A stretch of DNA of 64,000 nucleotides from Shewanella pneumatophori (GCF_023283895.1 NZ_JAKILB010000001.1:372001-436000), one strand, 5' to 3'; shown: positions 26,272-36,648, numbered from the stretch's first letter. Notes: a model not told the origin generated them from the sequence alone. Translations and numbers: made by a program.

Positions 26272-26934
26272 TTAGTCATCGCCGCCAACGCCCATTAAAT
26301 GCAGTAGGGCAACGAATAGATTTAAGAAATCTAGGTATAAAGCGATAGTCGCGCGGATATAGTTAGTTTCGCCACCATTTACGATTTTGCTTGTATCGTA
26401 AAGAATGAAGCCAGTCATTAGCAATGCGATACCAGCGTTAAGCGCCATAAATACCATGCCGTTACCAAGGAACAGGTTAACAAGCAAACCAACAACCATG
26501 ATAACTAAACCGGCGATAAGGAAACCACGCATGAAAGAGAAGTCTTTCTTAGTCGTAACTGCGTAACCTGAAAGTGCAACGAAGATAACTGAAGTTAAAC
26601 CTAGCGCTTGCATGATTAACTGTGGACCATTTGCCATGCCAGCGTAATGGTTAAGAATGTAACCCAGTGAAGCACCTTGCATACCTGTAAATGCAAATAC
26701 CCAAAAAATACCGGCACTTGAATCAGCTTTTCTTAGGGTAACAAACAACAACACTAAGCTACCGATAGATAAACCAAGAGACATCATTGGGCTAATGGCC
26801 AGTGCCATTGCTAAACCCGCACACACTGCAGAGAACGCCAGTGTCATAGAAAGTAGCATGTACGTATTTTTTAGCAGTTTGTTTACCTCAACGGTAGTAC
26901 TGCTATACGCGGTTTGTTGTGTCATATCTTTCAT
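26272..26934 (-). CDS. yccA: YccA, BAX-inhibitor-1-like membrane protein
   Basis: 220 residues, seven predicted membrane helices, UPF0005/Bax inhibitor family. In E. coli YccA is a substrate and modulator of the FtsH protease. Start at 26934 (MKDMTQQTAYSS) is chosen because GGAG lies six bases before it; an ATG at 26952 is in frame without a ribosome site. Characteristic segments are GASLGYIL and FLNLFVALLHLMG at the C-terminus. In E. coli too, yccA neighbours tusE, which supports the call. Confidence 0.93.
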   Translation of the reverse strand: MKDMTQQTAYSSTTVEVNKLLKNTYMLLSMTLAFSAVCAGLAMALAISPMMSLGLSIGSLVLLFVTLRKADSSAGIFWVFAFTGMQGASLGYILNHYAGMANGPQLIMQALGLTSVIFVALSGYAVTTKKDFSFMRGFLIAGLVIMVVGLLVNLFLGNGMVFMALNAGIALLMTGFILYDTSKIVNGGETNYIRATIALYLDFLNLFVALLHLMGVGGDD

Positions 26935-27105
26935 TTCTTTCTCCGAAGACAAATTTTCAAGCTATATAATTTGAGCACAAGTTACGTAAGGAGTTCCCGA
27001 AATCATTAAAACCGGTGCGATCCTTACCTTAAGTTATTGAATCATACCGTAGCTACACTTAGGTATAAAGCGCTTATCCGCCAAAAACAACTAAGTTAAA
27101 CTAAG

Positions 27106-28008
27106 TTAATCCAACCAATCTTTATGTAATTTTTCACTATCACCTAAATAATCGAGCACCCAGGTCATCGCTGGCGAAGTATTCGCGGCGTTCCAAGCCA
27201 AGCAACAAGGACTGGTTTTGTTAGGTCGTTCGAGTTGTTTTTCTATTAATGCTCCGGTTTTGATAAACGGAAATGCAAAATGCGCCGGCATATATCCGAC
27301 ACCTAGGCCTTCACGAAAACAATTAATAGCTCGGATCCAATCAGGCACAACCAAGCGGCGTTGGTTTTCTAATAACCAAGTCATGCGTTTAGGGATCTCT
27401 CTGGAAGTGTCTTCCAAACAAATCGATGGGTATTGGCGAAGTTCATCATCGCTTAATGGTCTATCAATGTCGGCAAGCGGATGGTTTTTACCTACAAGAA
27501 AACACCACTCAATTTCGCCCATGTCTCTAAAGTGATAATCACCACCGACGGGGATGGCAGTTGTTGCGCCGATGGCAATATCGCTTCGTCCGGTAGCAAT
27601 TGACTCCCACACGCCATTAAACACTTCAATGCGAATGATGAGCTCAACATTATCGAAAGTGCGGTAAAAATCAGCAATCAAATTACTGATTTTATCAGCT
27701 CGAACGATATTATCGAGTGCAATAGATAGAGTAGGTTGCCAGCCATTAGCAACGCGGATCGTATCAGCCCGCATAGCGTCAATGTCGGTCAATAAGGTTC
27801 TAGATTGCTTAACGAAATGTTCACCGGCGGGGGTTAAACTAACACTGCGATGATGCCTTACAAACAGCACCACACCTAGCTCTTCTTCAATTTGTTTAAC
27901 GGCGTAGCTAACCGCAGAAGGGACCTTGTGTAATTTATTCGCTGCTGCGGTAAAACTACCAACTCGCGCCACCATATCGATAAGTTGTAATGATTGTTCT
28001 GAAAGCAT
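27106..28008 (-). CDS. punR: PunR, LysR-type regulator of purine nucleoside transport
   Basis: 300 residues from ATG 28008 (MLSEQSLQLIDMVARVGSF); a longer frame to 28077 adds 23 residues with no homology, while AGGA sits ten bases before 28008. N-terminal winged HTH (about 1-60) with KLHKVPSAVSYAVKQIEEELGV, then the LysR effector domain. It matches E. coli PunR (YdhB) closely in NGVW, AIGATTAIPVGG, SREIPKRMTWLLENQRR and SPAMTWVLDYLGDSE. The divergent gene encodes the PunC-type transporter, the same pairing as in E. coli, so its job is very likely to activate punC. Confidence 0.93.
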   Translation of the reverse strand: MLSEQSLQLIDMVARVGSFTAAANKLHKVPSAVSYAVKQIEEELGVVLFVRHHRSVSLTPAGEHFVKQSRTLLTDIDAMRADTIRVANGWQPTLSIALDNIVRADKISNLIADFYRTFDNVELIIRIEVFNGVWESIATGRSDIAIGATTAIPVGGDYHFRDMGEIEWCFLVGKNHPLADIDRPLSDDELRQYPSICLEDTSREIPKRMTWLLENQRRLVVPDWIRAINCFREGLGVGYMPAHFAFPFIKTGALIEKQLERPNKTSPCCLAWNAANTSPAMTWVLDYLGDSEKLHKDWLD

Positions 28009-28138
28009 ACTCACGTCCTGCTGTGATTTTTTTTGATAGCTAATGTGAAAAATAAACGTTTCACAGTACTTTAGCAAGTGATTACACTGCGCTGCTTTAT
28101 AAAAGCCTCGATTTAAATATTGACTGAAGAAATCAACG

Positions 28139-29371
28139 ATGAATCTTAAATACTATATATTCCTTACCTATCTTGCGTTACTAAGCATGTTAGGTTTTAT
28201 CGCAACTGACATGTACTTGCCTGCTTTCAAAGCAATTGAAGACACTATGGCTACTTCGCCATCGCAAGTTGCTATGTCGCTTACTTTCTTTTTAGCTGGC
28301 TTAGCGTTAGGTCAATTGCTTTATGGCCCGCTAGTTGAGCGCTTTGGTAAACGTAATTCACTGATCTTCGGTCTGGTGTTATTTGCTGCTGCTAGTTTCT
28401 CTCTTGCAGTAAGTGACTCAATTCTAGTATTCAATATTTCACGCTTTATTCAAGCATTAGGCGCGTGTTCTGCTGGTGTAATTTGGCAAGCAATTGTTAT
28501 TGAGAAATATGATGCGTCAAAAGCGCAAGGCGTATTTTCTAATATTATGCCTCTTGTGGCTTTATCACCAGCTTTGGCTCCGATCCTAGGCGCTTTCATT
28601 CTCAAGTCTTTTGGCTGGGAAAGCATTTTTATTACATTAACCGGTTTAGCTGCGGTAATGATCTTGCTGACAGCTTGGTTTGTTCCAGCAGAAACAAAAG
28701 CGGTAAGTCACGACAAAAAAGAGATACGTTATTTCTCAATCCTAAAAAACACTAAATTTTTAGGTAATGTGATTATATTTGGCGCTTGTTCAGGTGCATT
28801 CTTTTCGTACCTAACTTTATGGCCAGTAGTAATGGAGCAACACGGTTTTGATGCTACAGCAATCGGACTAAGCTTTATTCCACAAACCATCACGTTCATT
28901 TTAGGTGGCTATGCGAGCAAGATCCTTATTCGTAAACTTGGATCTGAGAAAACACTTAAGGTTTTATTGTCAGTGTTTGGTACCTGTGCAATGTCTATCG
29001 CTGTAGTGACAATTGTATTCCAAGGCTTAAGTATCTTCCCATTGCTAACAATATTCTCCGTATTGGCTGCATGTAGTGGTGGTATTTACCCAATTGTTGT
29101 CAACGGCGCACTGCAGGAGTTTCCTGAGAACGCAGCAAAAGCGGCAGGATTACAGAACTTCTTGCAGATCAGCTTATCTTTTGGTGCTTCAAGCCTAGTG
29201 GCGATGTGGGCAACAAGTGGTGAAGTTGCTATTGGTTGGGGGATCATGATCTGCTCATTCATCGTATTTATGGGCTTTAAACTACGCAACTATAAAACCT
29301 GGAATGAAGTGAGTGAAGAAATTGTGATTCCAGATCCTGCACGTATTGCAATCAATCAGGACGAGAAATAG
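28139..29371 (+). CDS. punC: PunC, MFS transporter (Bcr/CflA family)
   Basis: 410 residues, 12 membrane helices. The MFS family motif LGFIATDMYLPAFKAIE is followed by GPLVERFGKRNS and IMPLVALSPALAPILG, the Bcr/CflA-type pattern. In E. coli PunC (YdhC) imports adenosine and related nucleosides under PunR. Divergent from punR, with 130 bases between starts, where a shared operator should be. Specificity is inferred from family and context. Confidence 0.92.
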   Translation: MNLKYYIFLTYLALLSMLGFIATDMYLPAFKAIEDTMATSPSQVAMSLTFFLAGLALGQLLYGPLVERFGKRNSLIFGLVLFAAASFSLAVSDSILVFNISRFIQALGACSAGVIWQAIVIEKYDASKAQGVFSNIMPLVALSPALAPILGAFILKSFGWESIFITLTGLAAVMILLTAWFVPAETKAVSHDKKEIRYFSILKNTKFLGNVIIFGACSGAFFSYLTLWPVVMEQHGFDATAIGLSFIPQTITFILGGYASKILIRKLGSEKTLKVLLSVFGTCAMSIAVVTIVFQGLSIFPLLTIFSVLAACSGGIYPIVVNGALQEFPENAAKAAGLQNFLQISLSFGASSLVAMWATSGEVAIGWGIMICSFIVFMGFKLRNYKTWNEVSEEIVIPDPARIAINQDEK

Positions 29372-29460
29372 GCTAACAGGTCTAATCTTAGTCAAAGAGA
29401 TAATTTAATAACGTTATCTCTTTACAAGCACTCAAGAGCGCTATATTATTCGCGGCGTTC

Positions 29461-29551
29461 GGAGAGATGGCAGAGTGGTCGAATGCACCGGTCTTGAAAA
29501 CCGGCATGGGTTTATAGCCCATCTAGGGTTCAAATCCCTATCTCTCCGCCA
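29461..29551 (+). tRNA. tRNA-Ser (TGA)
   Basis: 91 nt, type II; acceptor GGAGAGA/TCTCTCC; anticodon loop CTTGAAA gives TGA; long variable arm; GCCA end encoded. Confidence 0.96.
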
Positions 29552-29560
29552 TATTCAAAA

Positions 29561-29592
29561 AATCCCGTTATCGCAAGATAACGGGATTTTTG
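29561..29592 (+). terminator. Terminator after tRNA-Ser
   Basis: AATCCCGTTATC-GCAA-GATAACGGGATT followed by T. Confidence 0.9.
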
Positions 29593-30020
29593 CTATCTAG
29601 AGTTCAGCGACTGAACCAGAGGGTTCCTGTTAGTTAAAGTCTGCTATCTCTCCCCAATTTTAAGAAAAGCCCTTAGCAGAAATGTTAGGGGCTTTTTCGT
29701 AAGTATAACCTTATGGGTTTATAGGGCTGATATGTAGGGGCAAATCCCTAACTCTGCAGCATATTAAGATAAGGGGCGACTCAAAAAAGTCGCGATTTTT
29801 GTATGCTAGCTTCTCGCCGGTAATTATAAACTCTAAGCCTACCGCCTCTATTATTTAGTTAACAACCGCTATTCTTTGCCTTTTTTAAAATCTATCTATA
29901 AAGCCGAGCGTTGATTTTCAAATATTTATATAAACTTATTCTCTTAGCTAGACTATAGAAGCTTAAGCGAATTAGTTTTATTGTCTACGCTTAGCAAATA
30001 CCAATTAAGCGGGTTTTAAA
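29593..30020. other. Intergenic with tRNA-Ser relics
   Basis: 29641-29697 has a TATCTCTCC end piece and a terminator-like stem (AAGCCC.../...GGGGCTTTTT). 29709-29761 reads TTATGGGTTTATAG and CAAATCCCTAACTCTGC, a decayed tRNA-Ser 3' half. Both point to a former tandem tRNA-Ser. Nothing else is seen before the SDR gene. Confidence 0.55.
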
Positions 30021-30839
30021 ATGCATAAGACGATATTAGTTACTGGCGCGACTGACGGCATTGGTTTAGTAACAGTAAAAATGCTAGCAGAATTAGGGCA
30101 TTCTTTAATTATTCATGGACGTACGCCAAGTAAAGTAGAGGCTGTAGCAAATGAAATCGAACAAGCTTATAAAGTGAATGTAGCGACAATCGTTGCGGAT
30201 CTATCAAGTTTAAGTGCCGTCCATAATATGGTGGCAGAGCTAAAGCAGCGTTTTAACTCCATAGATGTTGTGATTAATAATGCGGGCGTTTATGCAGTAA
30301 GCGACACGATAACTGCTGACAATTTAGATGTTAGATTCGCCGTTAACACAGTTGCTGCTTATATTCTTACTAAAGATTTACTGCCATTAATTGCGGACGA
30401 TGGCCGTATCGTAAACTTGTCTTCAGCAGCTCAGGCAAGTGTTGACCTTACCGCGTTAAAAGGCGACAAACCGCTAGCTGATGGTCAGGCATATGCACAA
30501 AGTAAATTGGCGCTTACGATGTTTTCTCGATCATTAGGCTTGCTAGAGCAGCAGAAGGGCACTGATAAAGTCATAGTCTCGATTAATCCTAAATCATTAC
30601 TTGGCAGTAAGATGGTAAAAACCGCATACGGTATTACTGGAGGCGACTTATCAATTGGCGCAGACATTCTGCTCCGTGCGGCATTATCTGATGAATTCTT
30701 GTCAGCAGCTGGGCAGTATTTTGATAACGATATAGGTGCATTTGGATCTCCTCATCCAGATGCCCTTAATACGGTGAAAGTAGAGCAAGTGGTCGAGACA
30801 ATAGAGTCTGTGATTGCTGCTAACGCAGCTATTAACTGA
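30021..30839 (+). CDS. Short-chain dehydrogenase/reductase
   Basis: 272 residues. Rossmann motif TGATDGIGLVTV, NNAGVYAV, catalytic Ser in NLSSAAQAS and YAQSK. The position of the catalytic residues and the DGRIVNLSSAAQ segment resemble retinol-dehydrogenase-like SDRs. Substrate and cofactor preference (GRTPSK after strand 2 suggests NADP) are inferred. It is monocistronic. Confidence 0.85.
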   Translation: MHKTILVTGATDGIGLVTVKMLAELGHSLIIHGRTPSKVEAVANEIEQAYKVNVATIVADLSSLSAVHNMVAELKQRFNSIDVVINNAGVYAVSDTITADNLDVRFAVNTVAAYILTKDLLPLIADDGRIVNLSSAAQASVDLTALKGDKPLADGQAYAQSKLALTMFSRSLGLLEQQKGTDKVIVSINPKSLLGSKMVKTAYGITGGDLSIGADILLRAALSDEFLSAAGQYFDNDIGAFGSPHPDALNTVKVEQVVETIESVIAANAAIN

Positions 30840-31259
30840 TTAATTAGCATAAACAGTAAAGCGAGTTTGCATAGTGTGTGAAAGCAGTATTGAACTCAAC
30901 CAACTAAAAGCTCGCTACTTCAGCTGGCTTTTTTCGTTTTATTCTCTAGCCTCAAACTCGTAAGCGCCGAATTAACAAAACTTGGAGTAACTAAGGCGTC
31001 TAGCGGTTAGACAGCTAGTATTCATGCCAACAATAACGACAACACCGACTACCAAATCATTTTCAATATTAAATCCACGATAGTGTCTGCACACTGACCA
31101 TTTTATATTTTTTATTAAAAATGTATCTTCAAATCCGAGTATTATCAAATTTAAACTAACTGTTAGACTGTAAATACTGAATCGAAGCTAAGCATTCTAA
31201 GTACGTTAGTACTCGCAACAGCTTTATTAATATTCACTTGTTAACGTGAGAACAAACAA
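30840..31259. other. Intergenic, weak hairpin only
   Basis: AAAAGC-TCGC...GCTGGCTTTTTT near 30906-30935 may end the SDR transcript. The rest, to the radical SAM gene, is AT-rich without an open frame. Confidence 0.4.
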
Positions 31260-32132
31260 ATGAACTACCAAGGAAAAGTGTATCGCCCTTGGCCTGAGGC
31301 GAGAAGCATACTTATTCAAACAACATTAGGCTGTAGTGTTAATACCTGTACGTTTTGCAGCATGTTTGATGACAAACGCTTTAAAGTTAGAGATCTAGAG
31401 GATGTATTCAAAGATATCGATCAACTAAGGATCTATTATCCACACGTAGATTCGATATTTCTAATCGACGGTAATGTTATGGCTGCGCGCACTGATTATT
31501 TGTTAAAGCTGTTTGATAAGCTCAATACTACATTCCCTGAGTGCACTAAGATCTCTATGTACAGCGGCTTAAACGACTTTAGACGTAAGTCGATTAACGA
31601 GTTAAAAGAGATCAAAGATGCTGGTCTAACTATGGCTTATTCTGGATTAGAATCAGGCGACCGCTTGGTACTTGATAAAATCAAGAAGAACATGAGCCCA
31701 GAGCAGGCTATTAAAGGTATGGAAATGGCGAAAGAGGCAGGCATACAAACTCTGTTATCTTTTATATTTGGTTTAGGTGGCAAAGAGCGTTCTAAGGAGC
31801 ATATTGTTGCCACGACTGACATCTTAAACCAGATGCAACCAGATGAGATCGCACCGATGGCATTAGCTATTCAGCCAGGAACTGTACTTGAGCAAGAGGT
31901 AAAGCGCGGTGAGTTTATCATGCCGACGGAGCGACAGATCTTACAAGAGGAGCAATATCTGCTGAGTCATCTCGATTTTAATACCTTCTATTGGGGTGAC
32001 CACGGTAATAACATTGTTTCACTTAAAGGCGGATTACCTCATTGCCAAGAAGGTTTTTTGAATAAGGTTAATTCAGCGATTGATCTACGAGCCAAAGCTG
32101 AAGATAGAGTTATTCAAACCTTCTCGTGGTAA
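31260..32132 (+). CDS. Radical SAM protein of unknown function (COG1032-like)
   Basis: 290 residues. It starts MNYQGKVYRPWPEARSIL and has an iron-sulfur motif C-x4-C-x2-C in GCSVNTCTFCSMF (about residues 24-36) instead of C-x3-C-x2-C. LIDGNVMA follows and YSGLESGD gives the SAM-binding region. The same start and GLGGKERSKEH segment occur in a family common in Firmicutes and anaerobes, with no known reaction. It is alone on its strand, next to a divergent LysR gene that could regulate it. Transfer from an anaerobe is possible. Confidence 0.82.
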   Translation: MNYQGKVYRPWPEARSILIQTTLGCSVNTCTFCSMFDDKRFKVRDLEDVFKDIDQLRIYYPHVDSIFLIDGNVMAARTDYLLKLFDKLNTTFPECTKISMYSGLNDFRRKSINELKEIKDAGLTMAYSGLESGDRLVLDKIKKNMSPEQAIKGMEMAKEAGIQTLLSFIFGLGGKERSKEHIVATTDILNQMQPDEIAPMALAIQPGTVLEQEVKRGEFIMPTERQILQEEQYLLSHLDFNTFYWGDHGNNIVSLKGGLPHCQEGFLNKVNSAIDLRAKAEDRVIQTFSW

Positions 32133-32249
32133 TTGTTTGCTAGCGCTTTTAACAGAAAATAATAGCTTGGATTAGCGCTCATACACCGCTTACAGTAACT
32201 AAACAATTTGTATGTTAACGGTAAGCGGCCGTTCATTAATTGATTGTGC

Positions 32250-33188
32250 TTAATTGCAAGCTTTAGCCGCTTTTAACTCAGTTTCCCAATAGGCTGGCTG
32301 TCCATAATATTGATTAAAAAAGTCGATAAATGCGCGCACTTTAGGTGCAATTAATCTAGAGCTTGGATAAACCGCCCATATCGATGCGTTTGAAGCAAAT
32401 GGATAATCTGTTAATACCTCAACCAATTCACCGCTTATAAGTTGCTGATAAACACTCCATATAGAGTTTACCGACAACCCAAGACCGTCAACGGTTGCAT
32501 CACGCATCGCATCACCGTTGTCAGTTCTAAAGCATCCTTTGGTTTTTATACTATAAGGGCCCTTATCTGTATCGAATACCCAAGTATCTAAATTCATCAA
32601 GTTTATACATTGATGATTAACCAGCTCTTCCGGTGTTGTTGGGACCCCATGTTGTTTTATATAAGCAGGTGATGCGCAGAGCACTCGTCTGTCAGAAGCA
32701 AGCTTGCGGGCAATCAATGATGAGTCTTTTAACTCGGCAATACGAATAGCCACATCAAAGCCGCCATCAACTAAATCAATGATTGTATCTGAAAAACGTA
32801 AATCGACTGTGAGATCAGGATATTGCTGCATAAAGCCTTTCAATGCTCTGACCATATGTAAGCGACCAAAAGAGGCGGGGGCAGTTACTCGTAAAGTACC
32901 ACTAGGCGAAGAAAATCCTGCACCAACTGCAGCTCTTGCCGCTTCGGCTGTCGCTAATACTTCCAGTGCGTGGGGTAAAAATGATTCACCTTCTTGAGTC
33001 AGAGACACTTTTCGCGTGGTGCGATGTAACAAACGCACGCCTAAACTCTCTTCTAGTTTATTGATATGTACGCTGGCAACGGCAGGAGAAAGCCCTAATT
33101 CTTGACCAGCCATACTGATATTGTGAGTAGAAGCCAAACGTACAAACAGCTTTAGATGTTCTAGATTCATTTCAATTTTATACGTCAT
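32250..33188 (-). CDS. LysR-family transcriptional regulator
   Basis: 312 residues (Met7 at 33170, MNLEHLKLFVRLAS, is an equally likely start). The winged HTH is at about 1-65, with SMAGQELGLSPAVASVHINKLEESLGV. The effector domain has GTLRVTAPASFGRLH and VDGGFDVAIRIAEL, as in the CrgA/PecT-like group that often controls oxidoreductases or efflux. The target is not evident; it converges with the radical SAM gene's 3' end. Confidence 0.85.
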   Translation of the reverse strand: MTYKIEMNLEHLKLFVRLASTHNISMAGQELGLSPAVASVHINKLEESLGVRLLHRTTRKVSLTQEGESFLPHALEVLATAEAARAAVGAGFSSPSGTLRVTAPASFGRLHMVRALKGFMQQYPDLTVDLRFSDTIIDLVDGGFDVAIRIAELKDSSLIARKLASDRRVLCASPAYIKQHGVPTTPEELVNHQCINLMNLDTWVFDTDKGPYSIKTKGCFRTDNGDAMRDATVDGLGLSVNSIWSVYQQLISGELVEVLTDYPFASNASIWAVYPSSRLIAPKVRAFIDFFNQYYGQPAYWETELKAAKACN

Positions 33189-33417
33189 CTAAATAGTAGT
33201 TATAAAAATAAACTAATTTTCATTAAATACTAAGTAAAATTAAGCGTCTGAACGCATATTATCAACTTAAATTTGGCCTTGATTTTCGTAATGAGGACGA
33301 GGTAGCTAAGATCACCTACGATAGCTACCAACAACCTTTCGCAGCAATAGGTTAGTTCTAATGGGGGCAGATAGTAAAAGATCCACCTACTGAAGTTAGT
33401 GGTTTAGGGCTAAAAAT

Positions 33418-33447
33418 AAAAAAGCCTGAGAATTCCTCAGGCTTTTA
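33418..33447 (-). terminator. Terminator of the RND operon
   Basis: Read on the minus strand, AAAAGCCTGAG-GAATT-CTCAGGCTTTTTT. Confidence 0.9.
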
Positions 33448-33474
33448 ATCTGCATTTACGCATGGTTTAAGAGT

Positions 33475-36400
33475 TTACGCACTTACCGCCTCTGTTGTTG
33501 GCTCTTCAACCCGCGACTTACTGCCAATCATGCGTTTGATATCTTCAATCATGATATACAAGCATGGGATCAGCACCAAAGTCACGACAGTGGCAAACAA
33601 CACACCAAAGGCTAAAGACACGGCCATTGGGATCACCATCTGCGCTTGCATGCTGGTTTCGGTCATAATAGGTACCAGACCAATAAAGGTGGTTAGCGAG
33701 GTTAATAGAATTGCTCTAAAGCGTCTACAGCCCGCATCAAGTACTGACAGCTTTATAGCGATGCCAGATTCTCTCGACTTATTGATGTAATCCACCATTA
33801 CAAGCGAATCGTTCACTACTACACCTGCAGCCGCGATTATACCAAATATCGAAAGGGCACTTAGGTCTAAGCCAAGTAACATATGTCCAAGCACAGAGCC
33901 AATCACACCAAACGGAATAACCGCCATAATCATTATCGGTTGTGAGTAAGATTTAAGTGGCACTGCAAGTAAGCTATAAATCACCAACATAGAGATTAAG
34001 AAGTCTCTAAGCTGAGTATCAGCACTGTCTAGCTGCTCTTGAATATTACCTGCAACTTCACTTTTAACTCGTGGATATTTAGTCAATAACTCAGGCAAAA
34101 AGTTATCGCGAATATCTTTAGCTAGTTTAAATGGTTCAGCTTGCTCGGCATCAACTGAGCCCCAAACATTAATAGTACGGTTACCATTTTCGCGGCGAAT
34201 ACTATTCACGCCGTCGGTAACTACAATCGTAGCGACTTCAGATAACGGTAGCTCAGCACCTTGTGGAGTTTTAATCATTACGTCTGAAACCTGAGCAATA
34301 GAGTTTCGCTGCTCTTCAGGGTAACGCAGCATCACTTTAATCTCTTCGCCGTTACGTAAAATACGCTGCGCTTCAAGACCATAAAAGCTGTTACCAACTT
34401 GGCGCGCAATATCAGCAAGCGTTAAGCCGATACTATGCGCTAGCGGTTTAAGCTCAAACTGAATTTCCTTGGCGCTTGATTGACGGCTGTCATTAACATC
34501 GCCAACGCCTTTAAGGGTATTCAGCTTCGCCTTAAGCTCTTTCGCTGCAGCGACTAATTGCGCATCATCTTTACCTTCAAGCCTAAAGCTAATGTCACCA
34601 TCATCACGACCACCGCCAAACAAGTTATCTTGGATGGTAAATGACTTCATCCCCGGTATTAATGGCATGTTTTGACGCCAAAGCTCTGCAACGGCAAAGG
34701 TATCGATAGGGCGGAGCTCTGGATCAACAAGTTTAGTTCTTAACTCGGCTCCGGTTCTACCACGTAGTTCAACCTGAAGATCAGAAATCATGTTCTGGCC
34801 ATACTCAGCTTTAATCTGCTCATCGACCTGTTTAAGTGCTTTTTCAATGGCTAAGGCGGCGGCTAAAGTAGAGCGTTCAGATGCATCTATATTCATCTCG
34901 AACTCAATCCTCGGGAAATCATGAGGAATTTTAGGCTGACCAATAAAGCGGATCACGCCGCCGGTATAAAGGCCGGCACACACCATTGTCAGACTTAAGA
35001 ACACCATAATCACTGTGTAACGGTACTTAACAGCCAGTTCTAGTGAGGGGCGGTAATACTTAATGATTAATACCTTTAATCCGCTATCAACTTTCTCTTG
35101 TAAGAAGTTAACTATATTGCGCAGCCAATCTAACGGATTTTTAGAACCCGGTTTAACGACGGTTTTTTGCTTCATACGCGCTAAATGCGCTGGCAAAATA
35201 AGCTTAGACTCAATTAAAGAGAAAATAAGACAAAGGATAACCACATAACCAATGGCTTGGCCAAAAGCAGAAGAGGGACCATCATCCAAGGTAATTGGTA
35301 AAAACGCAGCAATAGTGGTTAATACGCCAAAGGTAGCGGGCATAGCGACACGTTTAACCCCGCGAATAACGTTATCTAAGGTTTGACCTTTTTCTTCACA
35401 TTCAGCGTGGGCGCTTTCTCCCATAACGATGGCATCATCGACCACAATACCTAACACTAAGATAAAGGCGAATAGACTGATAACGTTAATGGTGACGTCA
35501 ATCATCGCCATTGGCATAAATAATAGGGTACCTAAGAAACAAACAGGCAAGCCCATCATCACCCAGAATGCCAGTCTTACTCGTAGGAATAGTGCTAACA
35601 GAATAAACACCAATACAGCGCCACTTTTCATGCTGTCTAGCATCAGATCTAAGCGGCCCTCAAGGTAATAAGTCATATCGACCCAAGGTTCGAGCTTAAC
35701 GCCCTCTGGCAGCACTTTTTGTTTGTCTTCAATATAAGCTTTTACTACATCGGCAACATCGGTAAGACTTTGATCGTTTGCAGCACCAATAAAGAAAGTT
35801 ACTGAGTTTTTACCATTAAACTTAGAGTATTGAATGCCTTCTTCAAAACCATCAATAACAGTAGCAACATCACCAAGTAAAAGGGTTGTGCCATCTTCAA
35901 GGGTGATCAGTGGCAGGCTTTCAAACTCATAACCCACATACGCTTGGTTCTGCACGCGAAGATTGATATAGCCGTTTTCAGCGCGAATTTGCCCAGCAGA
36001 CATATTACGAGAATAACCTCGCACCGCATCGGCAACATCGTTAAAACTTAGTCCAAATTCACGTAATCTGTCTTTACTGACCTCAATTGCGATTTCATAA
36101 CCTAAGCCGCCATAAAAGTCGGTGATATTTACTTTTGGAAGTTGCAGCAGTTCATCATGAATTTTTTCGCCAAGATCTTTAAGTTGGCGCTGAGACAGAT
36201 CGCCATAAAGACTCATGTACATGACTTCTTGACGGATCTTAATCCTTTCAACTTTCGGACGTTCCATCCCGTCCGGAAAGCTGGAAATAGAGTCGATTTC
36301 AGATTTGACCTCTTCAAGCACTACTTGTGGATCGTATGAATCTTCAATTCTAAAATAGCCAGATGACATATTACGGTTCGAGTAAGTAATAACCCGTTTA

Positions 36401-36645
36401 AGACCTTGAACGCTCTCAAGTGCTTCCTCAATCTTAATGGTTATCCCTTCTTCTACTTCCTGGGGCGCTGCGCCAGGGTATACAGCGTTAAACTCTAGCC
36501 AATTGATCTCTACTGCAGGGAAGAACTGCTTGCGAATAGTGTTAGCTGTAAGTAGGCCACCGAGTAAGATAATAATCATCAACAGGTTTGCTGCAACGCT
36601 ATTGCGAGCAAACCAGGCGATAATGCCTTTATTAGTATCGATCAT
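33475..36645 (-). CDS. RND efflux transporter, inner-membrane subunit (HAE1-type)
   Basis: 1056 residues, full length for an AcrB/MexF-like pump. N-terminal GIIAWFARNSVAANLLMI membrane helix, a large periplasmic loop, the mid-membrane bundle with the proton-relay acidic pair in FAFILVLGIVVDDAIVMGES, and a second repeat with GIIAAAGVVVNDSLVMVD. It starts three bases after the stop of the membrane-fusion gene. No TolC-like outer gene is in the operon, so it must share one. The divergent subtype (ADRLREFGLSFNDVA) resembles the marine MMPL/HAE1 pumps whose substrates are unknown. Confidence 0.92.
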   Translation of the reverse strand: MIDTNKGIIAWFARNSVAANLLMIIILLGGLLTANTIRKQFFPAVEINWLEFNAVYPGAAPQEVEEGITIKIEEALESVQGLKRVITYSNRNMSSGYFRIEDSYDPQVVLEEVKSEIDSISSFPDGMERPKVERIKIRQEVMYMSLYGDLSQRQLKDLGEKIHDELLQLPKVNITDFYGGLGYEIAIEVSKDRLREFGLSFNDVADAVRGYSRNMSAGQIRAENGYINLRVQNQAYVGYEFESLPLITLEDGTTLLLGDVATVIDGFEEGIQYSKFNGKNSVTFFIGAANDQSLTDVADVVKAYIEDKQKVLPEGVKLEPWVDMTYYLEGRLDLMLDSMKSGAVLVFILLALFLRVRLAFWVMMGLPVCFLGTLLFMPMAMIDVTINVISLFAFILVLGIVVDDAIVMGESAHAECEEKGQTLDNVIRGVKRVAMPATFGVLTTIAAFLPITLDDGPSSAFGQAIGYVVILCLIFSLIESKLILPAHLARMKQKTVVKPGSKNPLDWLRNIVNFLQEKVDSGLKVLIIKYYRPSLELAVKYRYTVIMVFLSLTMVCAGLYTGGVIRFIGQPKIPHDFPRIEFEMNIDASERSTLAAALAIEKALKQVDEQIKAEYGQNMISDLQVELRGRTGAELRTKLVDPELRPIDTFAVAELWRQNMPLIPGMKSFTIQDNLFGGGRDDGDISFRLEGKDDAQLVAAAKELKAKLNTLKGVGDVNDSRQSSAKEIQFELKPLAHSIGLTLADIARQVGNSFYGLEAQRILRNGEEIKVMLRYPEEQRNSIAQVSDVMIKTPQGAELPLSEVATIVVTDGVNSIRRENGNRTINVWGSVDAEQAEPFKLAKDIRDNFLPELLTKYPRVKSEVAGNIQEQLDSADTQLRDFLISMLVIYSLLAVPLKSYSQPIMIMAVIPFGVIGSVLGHMLLGLDLSALSIFGIIAAAGVVVNDSLVMVDYINKSRESGIAIKLSVLDAGCRRFRAILLTSLTTFIGLVPIMTETSMQAQMVIPMAVSLAFGVLFATVVTLVLIPCLYIMIEDIKRMIGSKSRVEEPTTEAVSA

Positions 36646-36648
36646 GAA

